From Tepidicella xavieri (GTDB lineage: Bacteria; Pseudomonadota; Gammaproteobacteria; Burkholderiales; Burkholderiaceae_C), in assembly GCF_004363315.1 (NCBI RefSeq), contig NZ_SNYL01000001.1:139885-203884 (forward strand): a stretch of DNA of 64,000 nucleotides, given 5' to 3'. A model generated the notes under the pieces. It was not told where the DNA came from and searched no databases. It worked only from the letters and a program-made list of their open reading frames with translations. The first letter of the stretch is position 1. Every line of letters starts with the position of its first letter. The position numbers and the translations under genes were made by a program. Of this stretch, positions 16,751 to 26,239 are shown piece after piece.

Positions 16751-17341
16751 ATGACTTCGAGTTCCCCGGTTTTTTCCGCGCAGGCGCTGGACGTGCGTCG
16801 CCTGGCCCGCGCCCATGGCGTCATGCAGGGAGCCGTTGCGCTGGCCGATCTGCCGCGCTGGCGCGAGGACGCGCCCGAGTGGCCGCAGGCCGATGCGGCG
16901 GCCGCGTTGCAGCTGGACTGGCAGGCCCGCGCCGAGCTGCGCACCCCGCCCGGGGGGGCGGAGCAGGTCTGGCTGCGCCTGACGTTCACCGGACAGGTGC
17001 CTCAAATTTGCCAGCGTTGCCTGTCGGTCTATCTGCAGCCGCTGGCGGTGGACCGCTGGTTCCGTTTCGTGGCCGATGAAGCCACCGCCGAGGCCGAGGA
17101 CGACGACGCCGAGGAGGATCTGCTGGTCTGGACGCCGCGCTTCAACCTGCTGGAACTCGTCGAAGACGAGCTTTTTCTGGCCTTGCCGCTGGTGCCCATG
17201 CACGACGTCTGCCCGCAGGCACTGCCCACCGAAGCCGTGGATGCCGATTTCCATCAGGCCGAGCGCCCCCACCCGTTTGCCGCGCTCGCCGCGCTCAAGG
17301 GGCGGGCCGGCCGCCCAGGGCCGGGACAGGAGGATGCGTGA
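16751..17341 (+). CDS. YceD/DUF177 family protein
   Basis: A 196-residue acidic protein of the YceD (DUF177) family, linked in E. coli and plants to 23S rRNA accumulation; its molecular role is still unclear. The conserved QICQRCL motif supplies Cys87 and Cys90. The strongly acidic stretch after residue 110 is typical. It precedes rpmF, as in most proteobacteria, but the rpmF promoter starts right behind its stop codon, so rpmF can be expressed independently. Confidence 0.88.
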   Translation: MTSSSPVFSAQALDVRRLARAHGVMQGAVALADLPRWREDAPEWPQADAAAALQLDWQARAELRTPPGGAEQVWLRLTFTGQVPQICQRCLSVYLQPLAVDRWFRFVADEATAEAEDDDAEEDLLVWTPRFNLLELVEDELFLALPLVPMHDVCPQALPTEAVDADFHQAERPHPFAALAALKGRAGRPGPGQEDA

Positions 17342-17346
17342 GCTGC

Positions 17347-17376
17347 TTGATCGAAACCGGTGTGACTGGTTATAAT
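17347..17376 (+). promoter_or_regulatory. Sigma-70 promoter of rpmF and the fatty-acid operon
   Basis: TTGATC (17347-17352), an 18-base spacer and a consensus TATAAT (17371-17376) form the best sigma-70 promoter I can see in the window. Transcription would start near 17383, leaving a leader of about 105 bases before the rpmF ATG. The position just after the DUF177 stop fits the known separate promoter for L32 and the fab genes. Confidence 0.75.
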
Positions 17377-17488
17377 GCAGAGTTTCGCGCTGGCCTGAAG
17401 AGTCAAGTTTTGGCTGGTGCAGTTGACTGTCGTCTGTTTTTTCTTGTTCCAGGCCGAGAGGCCCCAGCCTTTTTCACAGGAGCCGACC

Positions 17489-17671
17489 ATGGCTGTCCAG
17501 CAAAACAAAAAGTCTCCTTCCAAGCGCGGCATGCACCGTTCGCACAACGCCCTGACTGCGCCCGGCATCGCCGTGGAGCCCACCACCGGGGAAGTGCATC
17601 TGCGCCATCACATCAGCCCCAACGGCTTCTACCGTGGCCGTCAGGTGCTGAAGAACAAATCCGAGGCCTGA
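17489..17671 (+). CDS. rpmF: 50S ribosomal protein L32
   Basis: A 60-residue L32 protein: [20 protein letters not shown] at the N-terminus and [16 protein letters not shown] near the end. It lacks the zinc-binding CXXC pairs of zinc-type L32, as usual for proteobacteria. An AGGAG sequence 7 bases before ATG 17489 supports the start. A hairpin follows the stop, before plsX. Confidence 0.98.
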   Translation: MAVQQNKKSPSKRGMHRSHNALTAPGIAVEPTTGEVHLRHHISPNGFYRGRQVLKNKSEA

Positions 17672-17713
17672 TTCCAGGTGCCGCGGGCGTCCTGTCGGGC
17701 GCCGTTGGCCATG

Positions 17714-17740
17714 AAGGCCCGCATGCCGCATGCGGGCCTT
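17714..17740 (+). terminator. Strong hairpin between rpmF and plsX
   Basis: AAGGCCCGCATG and CATGCGGGCCTT form a perfect 12-bp stem with a 3-base loop (CCG), followed by TTGCGTCTGT. The short T tract suggests a partial terminator that would keep L32 mRNA more abundant than downstream fab transcripts. A second small inverted repeat (GCCGGC-gcgg-GCCGGC, 17754-17769) follows. Confidence 0.6.
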
Positions 17741-17798
17741 TTGCGTCTGTAGGGCCGGCGCGGGCCGGCTCGCTGTGCAACCGTCTGAAAGACTGTTC

Positions 17799-18851
17799 AT
17801 GATCACCATTGCGGTGGATTGCATGGGGGGCGACCACGGGCCTGGCGTCACCCTGCCAGCTTGCGCGGCCTTCCTGGCCTCCCACCCCGATGCCCGGCTC
17901 TTGCTCGTTGGTCGGCCCGAGGTGCTGCAACCGTTGCCGGCCGGCTTGGATCCGGCCCGTTGTACCGTGGTGCCGGCCACCGAAGTGGTGGCCATGGACG
18001 ACCCGGTGGAGGTCGCGCTGCGCCGCAAGAAGGATTCGTCCATGCGGGTGGCCATCACCCAAGTGAAAGACGGGGTGGCTCAGGCCGCCGTGTCGGCGGG
18101 CAACACCGGGGCCCTCATGGCCATCGCCCGCTACGTCCTCAAGACGCTCGACGGCATCGATCGCCCTGCCATCGCCACGCAGATGCCCAACGCCAAAGGC
18201 CAGGCCACCACCGTGCTCGACCTGGGGGCCAACGTGGATTGCACCGCCGAGCATCTGCTGCAGTTCGCGGTCATGGGCTCGGCGCTGGTGGCCGCCAGCG
18301 GCCGGCAGTCGCCCACCGTGGGGCTGCTCAACATTGGCGAAGAAGTCATCAAGGGCAACGATGTCATCAAGCAGGCCGGGGCGCTGCTGCGTCAGGCCGC
18401 CGAGCGCGGCGACCTGAATTTTCACGGCAATGTCGAGGGCAACGACCTGTTCAAGGGCACGACGGACATCGTCGTCTGCGACGGTTTCGTGGGCAACGTG
18501 GCGCTCAAGGCCAGCGAGGGGCTGGCCAGCATGATCGGCGGCTTCATCCGTGAGGAGTTCTCGCGCAACCTCTTCACCCGTCTGGCGGCCGTGGTGGCCT
18601 GGCCGGTATTGCGTTCGTTCAAGCGCCGGGTGGACCACCGCCGGTATAACGGGGCGGCGTTGCTGGGTTTGCGCGGGCTGGTGTTCAAGAGCCATGGCTC
18701 GGCCGATGCCTTCGCGTTCGAGCAGGCCCTCGTGCGGGCGTATGATGCGGCCCGTAACCAGTTGCTGGAACGGGTGCGTGCTCGCATCGCCCGGGCGGCG
18801 CCTTTGATGGCCCCTGCCGATGCCGTGGCCCAGCCAGCGCCGAATCCTTGA
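17799..18851 (+). CDS. plsX: Phosphate acyltransferase PlsX
   Basis: Converts acyl-ACP to acyl-phosphate for PlsY-dependent phospholipid synthesis, at the inner face of the membrane. The 350-residue protein starts at ATG 17799 with the family signature [49 protein letters not shown] and the C-terminal [11 protein letters not shown] are also typical. It is the first of five consecutive lipid-synthesis genes, 127 bases after rpmF. Confidence 0.96.
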   Translation: MITIAVDCMGGDHGPGVTLPACAAFLASHPDARLLLVGRPEVLQPLPAGLDPARCTVVPATEVVAMDDPVEVALRRKKDSSMRVAITQVKDGVAQAAVSAGNTGALMAIARYVLKTLDGIDRPAIATQMPNAKGQATTVLDLGANVDCTAEHLLQFAVMGSALVAASGRQSPTVGLLNIGEEVIKGNDVIKQAGALLRQAAERGDLNFHGNVEGNDLFKGTTDIVVCDGFVGNVALKASEGLASMIGGFIREEFSRNLFTRLAAVVAWPVLRSFKRRVDHRRYNGAALLGLRGLVFKSHGSADAFAFEQALVRAYDAARNQLLERVRARIARAAPLMAPADAVAQPAPNP

Positions 18852-18887
18852 ACGCCGCGGCCGCGCGGCATTCAGCACACGCATTTC

Positions 18888-19907
18888 ATGAAACGCTATT
18901 CCCGCATCACCGGCACCGGCAGCTATCTGCCGCCACGGCGCCTGAGCAATCACGACATGGTGGCCCTGCTGGCCGCCCGTGGCATCGAAACCAGCGACGA
19001 GTGGATCGTCGAGCGCACCGGCATTCGCGCCCGTCACTATGCGGATGACGGGGTCAACGCCAGCGACTTGGCGCTGGCGGCCTGCCAACAGGCTTTGCAA
19101 GCCGCGGGGCGGCAGGTGGGCGACATCGACCTCATCATCGTCGCGACCTCGACCCCGGACATGGTGTTTCCGTCCACAGCGGCCATTTTGCAGCACAAGC
19201 TCACCGAGGCCGCGCTGGCGCAGGGGCAGCCAGGCGCAGCCGGTGGGGCGGCCTTTGACGTGCAGGCCGTCTGCAGCGGCTTTATCTACGCCCTGACCGT
19301 GGCCGACGCCATGATCCGCGCGGGGGCCGCGCAGCGGGCCTTGGTGGTGGGGGCCGAAGTGTTTTCCCGCTTGCTGGATTTCAACGACCGCACCACCTGC
19401 GTCCTGTTCGGCGACGGGGCCGGGGCCGTCGTTCTGGAAGCCGTGGAGCACGACGGTCAGGGCCCGGGCGTGCTGGCCAGCGACATCCACGCCGACGGGC
19501 GTCACAGCGGCATCTTGTGTGTGCCCGGCACCGTCAGTGGCGGGCAGGTGCTGGGCGACCCGCTGCTGAAGATGGACGGCCAGGCCGTGTTCAAGCTGGC
19601 CGTCGGCTTGCTGGAAGACGCCGCCCGCGCTGCACTGGCCAAGGCGGGCAAGCAAGACGCCGACATCGATTGGCTGATCCCGCACCAGGCCAACATCCGC
19701 ATCATGCAGAGCACGGCCCGCAAGCTCAAACTGCCCATGGACAAGGTGGTGGTGACCGTGCACGAGCACGGCAACACCTCGGCCGCGTCCATCCCCCTGG
19801 CGCTGGACCATGCCGTGCGTCAGGGGCAGGTCCGGCCCGGTCAACTGCTCATGCTCGAAGGCGTGGGTGGCGGCTTCACCTGGGGGGCCGTGTTGCTGCG
19901 TTTCTAA
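18888..19907 (+). CDS. fabH: 3-oxoacyl-ACP synthase III
   Basis: Initiates type II fatty-acid synthesis by condensing acetyl-CoA with malonyl-ACP. The 339-residue thiolase-fold enzyme has Cys129 in QAVCSGF, His266 in IPHQANIRI and Asn296 in [12 protein letters not shown], the complete Cys-His-Asn triad. It is 36 bases downstream of plsX. No strong ribosome-binding site is visible before ATG 18888, but the N-terminus [19 protein letters not shown] matches the family. Confidence 0.96.
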   Translation: MKRYSRITGTGSYLPPRRLSNHDMVALLAARGIETSDEWIVERTGIRARHYADDGVNASDLALAACQQALQAAGRQVGDIDLIIVATSTPDMVFPSTAAILQHKLTEAALAQGQPGAAGGAAFDVQAVCSGFIYALTVADAMIRAGAAQRALVVGAEVFSRLLDFNDRTTCVLFGDGAGAVVLEAVEHDGQGPGVLASDIHADGRHSGILCVPGTVSGGQVLGDPLLKMDGQAVFKLAVGLLEDAARAALAKAGKQDADIDWLIPHQANIRIMQSTARKLKLPMDKVVVTVHEHGNTSAASIPLALDHAVRQGQVRPGQLLMLEGVGGGFTWGAVLLRF

Positions 19908-19946
19908 AAGGGCGCCAGCCGCCCTTGCATCGAGGAGAGAACAAGC

Positions 19947-20894
19947 ATGACTTTCGCATTCGTGTTTCCGGGCCAGGGCTCGCAAGCCGTGGGGATGCTG
20001 GACGCCTGGGGCGACCATCCGGCCGTCGTCGAGACGCTGCAGGAGGCTTCCGACGCCTTGGGCGAGGACGTGGGGCGGCTCATTCATGAGGGCCCCAAGG
20101 AAGCGCTGGCCCTGACCACCAACACCCAGCCGGTGATGCTGGTGGCTGGCGTGGCGGCATGGCGGGTCTGGCGTGCCGAAGGCGGGGCCTTGCCCGCCGT
20201 CGTGGCCGGGCATTCGTTGGGCGAGTACTCGGCCCTGGTGGCGGCGGGCGTGCTCACGCTGGCACAGGCGGCTCCGCTGGTGCGTTTCCGTGCCCAGGCC
20301 ATGCAGGAGGCCGTGCCCGTGGGCACCGGCGCCATGGCGGCCATTCTGGGCATGCCGGCCGAGCAGGTGCGCCACGGCTGCGCCGAGGTGCAGGCGGGTT
20401 TTGGCGCAGGCAGTGGCGAGGTGGTCGAGGCCGTGAATTTCAACGATCCGGTGCAGACCGTCATCGCCGGCACCAAGGCGGCGGTGGACAAGGCTTGCGA
20501 AGTGCTCAAGGCCAGCGGCGCCAAGCGTGCGCTGCCGCTGCCCGTCTCTGCGCCGTTTCACTCCAGCCTCATGAAGCCGGCGGCCGAACGCCTGAAAGAG
20601 CGGCTCGCGGCCACCCCCTTGGCCGCGCCACAGATTCCGGTGCTCAACAACATCGACGTGGCGGTGCAAACCGACCCCGACTCCATCCGCGACGCCTTGT
20701 ATCGGCAATCCTTCGGGCCGGTGCGTTGGGTCGAATGCGTGCAGGCCATCAAAGCCCGCGGCGTGGCCACCGTGGTCGAGTGCGGGCCCGGCAAAGTGCT
20801 GGCGGGCATGGTCAAACGCATCGATCCGGAACTGGCCAGCGCCGCGCTGTACGATCCGGCCACGCTCGCCGAAGTCCGTGCCCTGCTGGCCTGA
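19947..20894 (+). CDS. fabD: Malonyl-CoA:ACP transacylase
   Basis: Transfers malonyl from CoA to ACP. The 315-residue protein begins FAFVFPGQGSQAVGML and has the catalytic Ser90 in GHSLGEYSA and His205 in SAPFHSSLM. A GAGGAGA sequence lies shortly before ATG 19947. It follows fabH by 39 bases and precedes fabG. Confidence 0.97.
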   Translation: MTFAFVFPGQGSQAVGMLDAWGDHPAVVETLQEASDALGEDVGRLIHEGPKEALALTTNTQPVMLVAGVAAWRVWRAEGGALPAVVAGHSLGEYSALVAAGVLTLAQAAPLVRFRAQAMQEAVPVGTGAMAAILGMPAEQVRHGCAEVQAGFGAGSGEVVEAVNFNDPVQTVIAGTKAAVDKACEVLKASGAKRALPLPVSAPFHSSLMKPAAERLKERLAATPLAAPQIPVLNNIDVAVQTDPDSIRDALYRQSFGPVRWVECVQAIKARGVATVVECGPGKVLAGMVKRIDPELASAALYDPATLAEVRALLA

Positions 20895-20934
20895 TTGGCC
20901 GCTCGGCATTCACCGCAGCAACCAAGGAGTCAAC

Positions 20935-21684
20935 GTGTCTGAAATCACCTTCGCGGGGCAAGTGGCCCTGGTCACCGGCGCATCGCGTGGCATTGGCGCG
21001 GCCATCGCGCTCGAACTCGCCCGTCGTGGGCTGAAGGTCATCGGCACGGCCACCACCGAAGAAGGGGCGGCCAAAATCACCCAGGCCCTCTCGGCCCACG
21101 AGGGGTGCCGCGGCGCCAAGCTCGACGTCAACCATCTCGCCGAGGCCGAAGCCCTGATCGATGCCATCGTCAAAGAGCACGGGGCGCTGCATGTGCTGGT
21201 CAACAACGCGGGCATCACCCGCGACATGCTGGCCATGCGCCTCAAAGACGAGGACTGGGACGCCGTGCTCGACACCAACCTCAAGGCCGTCTTCCGCATG
21301 AGCCGTGCCGTCATCAAACCCATGATGAAGCAACGTTACGGCCGCATCATCAGCATCACCAGCGTGGTGGGGGCGTCTGGCAACCCGGGCCAAGCCAACT
21401 ACGCCGCGGCCAAGGCCGGGGTGGCCGGCATGACCCGCGCCCTGGCGCGGGAACTGGGCAGCCGAAATATCACCGTCAACTGCGTGGCCCCCGGTTTCAT
21501 CGAGACCGACATGACCGCGGCCTTGCCCGAAGCGCAGCAGCAAGCCTTGCTGAGCCAGATTCCGCTGGGCCATCTGGGCAAGCCCGCCGACGTGGCCCAC
21601 GCCGTGGCCTATCTGGCCAGTCCGCAGGCCGCTTACGTGACGGGGCAGGAACTGCACGTCAACGGCGGCATGTTCATGGCCTGA
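20935..21684 (+). CDS. fabG: 3-oxoacyl-ACP reductase
   Basis: NADPH-dependent reduction of 3-oxoacyl-ACP. The 249-residue short-chain dehydrogenase has the cofactor motif TGASRGIG, NNAGITRD, and the Ser-Tyr-Lys catalytic set in ITSVVGASG...NYAAAKAG. The start is the GTG at 20935, preceded by an AAGGAG ribosome-binding site about 7 bases away; the longer open frame begins inside fabD. Confidence 0.97.
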   Translation: MSEITFAGQVALVTGASRGIGAAIALELARRGLKVIGTATTEEGAAKITQALSAHEGCRGAKLDVNHLAEAEALIDAIVKEHGALHVLVNNAGITRDMLAMRLKDEDWDAVLDTNLKAVFRMSRAVIKPMMKQRYGRIISITSVVGASGNPGQANYAAAKAGVAGMTRALARELGSRNITVNCVAPGFIETDMTAALPEAQQQALLSQIPLGHLGKPADVAHAVAYLASPQAAYVTGQELHVNGGMFMA

Positions 21685-21687
21685 TAA

Positions 21688-22011
<324 letters not shown>

Positions 22012-22018
22012 TTTGCCG

Positions 22019-23263
22019 ATGAGCCGCCGCCGTGTCGTCGTGACCGGTCTGGGCTGCATTTCCCCCGTGGGCAACACGGTGGATCAAGCCTGGGCCAATC
22101 TGATCGCCGGGCAATCCGGCATCGACCTCATCACCAAGTTCGACGCTTCCAACTTCGCCTGCAAGATCGCCGGTGAAGTCAAGGGCTTCGACCTGGAGTC
22201 CTACATCAGCGCCAAAGAGGCGCGGACGATGGACACCTTCATCCACTACGGCATCGCCGCCGCCGTGCAGGCGGTGCAGGACGCCGGCCTGCCCACGGGC
22301 GAGGCGCTGGGTGAGGAAGAGGCGTGCCGCATCGCCTGCATCATCGGTTCCGGCATCGGCGGTCTGCCCTTGATCGAAGAAACCCACGCCGAACTGCTTC
22401 ATCGCGGCCCACGCCGCATCTCGCCGTTCTTCGTGCCGGCCTCGATCATCAACATGATTTCCGGGCACGTGTCCATGCGTTTCGGCTTCAAGGGGCCAAA
22501 CCTCGCCGTGGTCACGGCCTGCACCACGGGGTTGCATTGCATCGGTGAGGCGGCCCGCAAGATCGAATACGGCGACGCCGACGTGGTGATCGCCGGCGGC
22601 GCCGAGTCCACCGTCTCCCCCTTGGGCATCGGTGGTTTTGCCGCCATGCGCGCCCTGTCCACCCGCAACGACGACCCGAAAACCGCCTCCCGCCCGTGGG
22701 ACAAGGACCGCGACGGCTTCGTGCTGGGCGAGGGCGCCGGCGTGATGGTGCTGGAAGAGTACGAGCGCGCCAAGGCCCGCGGTGCCAAGATTTATGCCGA
22801 ACTGGCCGGTTACGGCATGAGCGCCGACGCCGGGCACATGACCGCGCCCAACATGGATGGCCCGCGCCGCGCCATGCTCAACGCTCTGCGCAATGCCGGC
22901 CTCAATGCCGACGAGGTGAACTACCTCAATGCCCACGGGACCTCCACCCCGCTGGGCGACATCAACGAATCGAATGCGATCAAAGCCGCGCTCGGCGACC
23001 ATGCCAAACACATCGTGGTCAGCTCCACCAAGTCCATGACCGGCCACTTGCTCGGTGGGGCAGGGGGCATCGAGAGCGTGTTCACCGTGCTGGCCGTGCA
23101 CCATCAGCAGTGCCCTCCGACCATCAACATCTTCAACCAGGATCCCGAATGCGACCTGGACTACTGCGCCAACGTGGCGCGTGACATGAAGATCGACGTG
23201 GCGCTGAAGAACAACTTCGGCTTCGGTGGCACCAACGGTACGCTGGTGTTCAAGCGCGTCTGA
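22019..23263 (+). CDS. fabF: 3-oxoacyl-ACP synthase II
   Basis: Elongating condensing enzyme. The 414-residue protein starts at ATG 22019 with [19 protein letters not shown]. It has Cys168 in [10 protein letters not shown], the first His in [11 protein letters not shown] and the second in [13 protein letters not shown], followed by the C-terminal [14 protein letters not shown]. It lies 7 bases after acpP, a spacing that suggests coupled translation. Confidence 0.97.
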   Translation: MSRRRVVVTGLGCISPVGNTVDQAWANLIAGQSGIDLITKFDASNFACKIAGEVKGFDLESYISAKEARTMDTFIHYGIAAAVQAVQDAGLPTGEALGEEEACRIACIIGSGIGGLPLIEETHAELLHRGPRRISPFFVPASIINMISGHVSMRFGFKGPNLAVVTACTTGLHCIGEAARKIEYGDADVVIAGGAESTVSPLGIGGFAAMRALSTRNDDPKTASRPWDKDRDGFVLGEGAGVMVLEEYERAKARGAKIYAELAGYGMSADAGHMTAPNMDGPRRAMLNALRNAGLNADEVNYLNAHGTSTPLGDINESNAIKAALGDHAKHIVVSSTKSMTGHLLGGAGGIESVFTVLAVHHQQCPPTINIFNQDPECDLDYCANVARDMKIDVALKNNFGFGGTNGTLVFKRV

Positions 23264-23286
23264 GCGGGGCGCCCCTGGCCAACGGC

Positions 23287-23742
23287 ATGAAGGGGCCGCC
23301 CGATCTGAGCTATCCCTGTGGCGCTGCCCACCACGAGGCGCTGGGCTTCTGGCTGTTGGCGCTGCTGTGGGCCAGTGGGCTGACCGTGTGGGCCTTGACC
23401 ACGCAAACGAGCGATTTGCCCGGGGCCTGGTGGTTCTCGGCGGTGGCCGGGGTGGCCTGCATGGGCTGGGGGCTCTGGCGCGTGCCACATCGGTGCCCAG
23501 GCACGTTGATCTGGGCCAATGACGCCCGTGGTCGTGGGCGCTGGGTGCTGAGCCGGCAGGATGGCGCTGCCCGGCCACAGCACCTGGAGCGGTTGCAGGT
23601 CGTGCTCGACATGCAGTCCAGCCTGCTGTTGCGGGCGACCGCCCCCGATGGGACGCCGCATTGGATCTGGCTCCACCGCCGCGATGCCCCGCCGCATTGG
23701 CATGCCTTGCGGCGGACCGTCTTCAGCCAAGCCACCCCTTGA
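23287..23742 (+). CDS. Small membrane protein between fabF and rpoE, unknown function
   Basis: A 151-residue protein I cannot assign firmly. Two hydrophobic segments (about residues 19-36 and 45-62) are followed by a cytoplasmic-looking region that is Arg/Trp/His-rich (ANDARGRGRWVLSR, HWIWLHRRDAPPHWHALRR). The two-helix hairpin followed by a small soluble domain recalls YgfX/CptA-type proteins, but I cannot confirm that by eye. It starts 23 bases after fabF and stops 60 bases before rpoE, in the same direction. A 14-bp perfect palindrome (GGCGCCCGGGCGCC, 23744-23757) follows its stop. Coding is supported by uninterrupted frame, base composition like its neighbours and operon-like spacing. Confidence 0.65.
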   Translation: MKGPPDLSYPCGAAHHEALGFWLLALLWASGLTVWALTTQTSDLPGAWWFSAVAGVACMGWGLWRVPHRCPGTLIWANDARGRGRWVLSRQDGAARPQHLERLQVVLDMQSSLLLRATAPDGTPHWIWLHRRDAPPHWHALRRTVFSQATP

Positions 23743-23802
23743 TGGCGCCCGGGCGCCGCCTGGCGTCTTGTTGATCGGTTATATTTGCCGGCCAGATTCC
23801 GC

Positions 23803-24435
23803 ATGTCCGACCCGAACGCCACCCCTCCCGATGCCGACTTTTTGCTGGTGCAGCGCACCCTGGCAGGGGATCAGCGCGCCTTCGAGATGTTGGTCGTCAA
23901 ATACCAGCGGCGGGTAGAGCGGCTGGTGGGGCGCATGGTCAGGGATGCCGACTTGGTGCAGGACATTGCCCAGGAAACCTTCATCCGCGCCTACCGCGCC
24001 CTGGGCCAGTTCCGCGGCGAGGCCCAGTTCTACACCTGGCTGTACCGCATCGCGGTCAATACCGCCAAAAAGCAGCTCATGGAACTCAAGCGCGACCCGG
24101 TCGTGCTGATGAGTTCGCTCAAGTCGTCGGAAGACGATGAAACTTCTGCCGTCGAGCACGAACTAAACGCTCAGGTGGCCGACGCCGAGACGCCCGAAGC
24201 GGTGCTGGCGAGCAAGGAAATCGCCGAAGCCGTCAACGCCGCCATGGAGGCCCTGCCCAAGGAATTGGGGCAGGCCATCACCTTGCGCGAAATCGAGGGG
24301 CTGAGTTATGAGGAGATCGCGCAGGCGCTGGATTGCCCCATCGGCACCGTTCGCTCGCGGATTTTCCGGGCTCGGGAGGCCATTTCGGCGCGGATCAAGC
24401 CGTTGCTGGAGCGGCAGACCGGCAAGCGCTGGTGA
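23803..24435 (+). CDS. rpoE: RNA polymerase sigma-E factor (RpoE/AlgU type)
   Basis: Extracytoplasmic-function sigma factor for the envelope stress regulon. The 210-residue protein has region 2 (DQRAFEMLVVKYQRRVERLV, DLVQDIAQETFIRAYRAL, FYTWLYRIAVNTAKK) and region 4 (LPKELGQAITLREIEGLSYEEIAQAL, CPIGTVRSRIFRAREAI). ATG 23803 is preferred over TTG 23785. It is followed by its likely anti-sigma factor, rseB and mucD, the standard order. A TATATT lies at 23780-23785 with no good -35. I could not find a sigma-E type promoter in the 60-base gap. Confidence 0.95.
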   Translation: MSDPNATPPDADFLLVQRTLAGDQRAFEMLVVKYQRRVERLVGRMVRDADLVQDIAQETFIRAYRALGQFRGEAQFYTWLYRIAVNTAKKQLMELKRDPVVLMSSLKSSEDDETSAVEHELNAQVADAETPEAVLASKEIAEAVNAAMEALPKELGQAITLREIEGLSYEEIAQALDCPIGTVRSRIFRAREAISARIKPLLERQTGKRW

Positions 24436-24462
24436 AGTCGGCCCCAGGTTTTTTGGAAGTGT

Positions 24463-25140
24463 ATGACCATGCAGACATCGCACACCCCCCCAGCCCCGGC
24501 AACGCCGCAGGGCTTGAACCGTCTGTCCGAGGTGGACGACGGGGTGTCACTGCCTGAGCAACTGTCGGCCTTGTTCGATGGTGAGTGCTCGGTCTTGCAG
24601 ACGCAGGCCCTGACGGTGGCCTATGCCGAATCGGCCGAACTGCGGCAGACCTGGGCGAGCTATCACTGCATCGGCCATGCGCTGCGCGCCGAGAGAGAGG
24701 CGCCGGCGAACCCGGCGTTCGTGGCCGGCGTGATGGCCCGTATCGCGCACGAAGGGGTGCGGCCCGCGCCGGCTCAGCCGCTGGGGCAGGCGACGGCAGG
24801 TGGCGCTGGCGTGATTGCGCCGGCCACGGCAGACGAAGCGGCCAACGACGCGGTGTTCCGCTGGAAGATGGTGGCCGGCTTGGCCTCTTTGGTGGCCGTG
24901 GCGGCCGTGGCTTGGCAGATGGTGGCTGCGCCGTCGAGCGCGGCCGGTCCGCAGTTGGCCCAAGCGCCGGCTGCCGTGCAGGCGCCTTTGCAGGCGGTGG
25001 TCACGCCGCAAGGGGTGATGCTGCGCGATCCCCAGCTCGAAGAGCTCCTGGCTGCCCATCGCCAGTTCGGCGGCATGTCGGCCTTGCAGATGCCGGCCGG
25101 TTTCCTGCGCAACGCCACCTACGAAGCGCCCCAGCGCTGA
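24463..25140 (+). CDS. rseA: Sigma-E anti-sigma factor RseA
   Basis: A 225-residue single-pass inner-membrane protein. The cytoplasmic N-terminal domain (about residues 28-95, starting SLPEQLSALFDGE) matches RseA_N and would hold sigma-E inactive. One membrane helix spans about residues 135-153, and the rest is periplasmic. Regulated proteolysis in this pathway classically uses DegS and RseP, neither of which is recognisable in this window; the mucD gene two positions downstream encodes a related protease. It is 27 bases after rpoE. Confidence 0.9.
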   Translation: MTMQTSHTPPAPATPQGLNRLSEVDDGVSLPEQLSALFDGECSVLQTQALTVAYAESAELRQTWASYHCIGHALRAEREAPANPAFVAGVMARIAHEGVRPAPAQPLGQATAGGAGVIAPATADEAANDAVFRWKMVAGLASLVAVAAVAWQMVAAPSSAAGPQLAQAPAAVQAPLQAVVTPQGVMLRDPQLEELLAAHRQFGGMSALQMPAGFLRNATYEAPQR

Positions 25141-25152
25141 AGCGTCAGGCCC

Positions 25153-26175
25153 ATGAGCAAGCGTACCGAACGTCTGGGTTGGGTGTGGGGGCTGGGGTTG
25201 GCTGGGCTGCTGGCGGCCGCGCCCGCGCATGCCCAGGTGCCGGCGGCCAAGGAAGCCGGCGCCGTGGTGGCAGCGGTCACCGAAATGAGCATTCGCGATT
25301 GGCTCGAACGCTTGCACGAGGCGTCGCGCCGTCGCGCATACATCGGGACCTTCGTGGTGTCCAGCGGTTCGGAGATGGCCGTCTCCAAAATCTGGCATGT
25401 CAGCGACGGGGTGCAGCAGATGGAGCGGATCGAGACGCTCACCGGCGCCCCTCGCACCACCCTGCGCCGCGACGACGAGGTGCTGACCTTCGTGCCGGAT
25501 CAGAAGCTGGTGCTCAAGGAGCGTCGAGAGGCGCTGCGTCTGTTCCCGGACCTGCTGCGCGCGCCGGGCCAGAAAATCGAATCGTTTTACAGCGCCCGCG
25601 CATTGGGCATTGAGCGGGTAGCGGGTTTCGATGCCATGGTGGTGGACTTCATCCCGCGCGATCACCTCAGGCACGGCTATCGCATCTGGTCGGAAAAAAA
25701 CACCGGGCTGGTGGTGAAGATGCAGACCCGCAATGCCGAAGGCCGGGTGCTGGAACAGGTGGCCTTCACCGAGTTGCAACTCGATGCGCCGGTGCGCATG
25801 GATGTGCTGGCGCGGCAGATGGAAAACACCGCGGGCTACCGGGTGATCCAGCCCGAATGGCGCAAGACCACGCCCGAGGCCCAGGGCTGGCGGCTCAAGA
25901 CCGAGGTGCCCGGCTTTCAGTCCATGAGCTGCCACACCCGTGCCGAGCCTTCAGCGCCCAGCACCGTGCAATGGGTGTTTTCCGACGGGCTGGCTTCGGT
26001 GTCGCTGTTTCTGGAAACCTTTGATCCGAGGCGACACACCAAAGAGGCAACCGCTGCCGACGGCGCCACCCACTCCGTGTCCAAACGGGTGGGAGACCAC
26101 TGGGTGACAGCGCTGGGCGAAGTGCCGGCCGAAACGCTGGGGCTGTTCATCCAGGCGCTCGAGCGCACGCGCTGA
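25153..26175 (+). CDS. rseB: Sigma-E regulatory protein RseB/MucB
   Basis: A 340-residue periplasmic protein that binds RseA and protects it from cleavage until mislocalised lipoprotein or LPS signals arrive. A Sec signal peptide ends near residues 26-28 (PAHA-Q). The body has the MucB/RseB domains: IRDWLERLHEASRRRAYIGTF, YSARALGIERVAGFDAMVV and a C-terminal domain ending in WVTALGEVP. It starts 12 bases after rseA. Confidence 0.93.
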   Translation: MSKRTERLGWVWGLGLAGLLAAAPAHAQVPAAKEAGAVVAAVTEMSIRDWLERLHEASRRRAYIGTFVVSSGSEMAVSKIWHVSDGVQQMERIETLTGAPRTTLRRDDEVLTFVPDQKLVLKERREALRLFPDLLRAPGQKIESFYSARALGIERVAGFDAMVVDFIPRDHLRHGYRIWSEKNTGLVVKMQTRNAEGRVLEQVAFTELQLDAPVRMDVLARQMENTAGYRVIQPEWRKTTPEAQGWRLKTEVPGFQSMSCHTRAEPSAPSTVQWVFSDGLASVSLFLETFDPRRHTKEATAADGATHSVSKRVGDHWVTALGEVPAETLGLFIQALERTR

Positions 26176-26239
26176 GCCTTGAATGGCGTGTCATGGCCGC
26201 CATCTGGCAGCGGATGGCTCTGACTGATTGGGAGAGGAT

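Noticed and set aside
17613-20909. A 1098-codon open frame on the minus strand across plsX, fabH and fabD
   Set aside because: It runs antisense to three well-supported genes with complete catalytic motifs. The translation is His/Gln/Gly/Arg-rich without domains, typical of GC-rich shadow frames.
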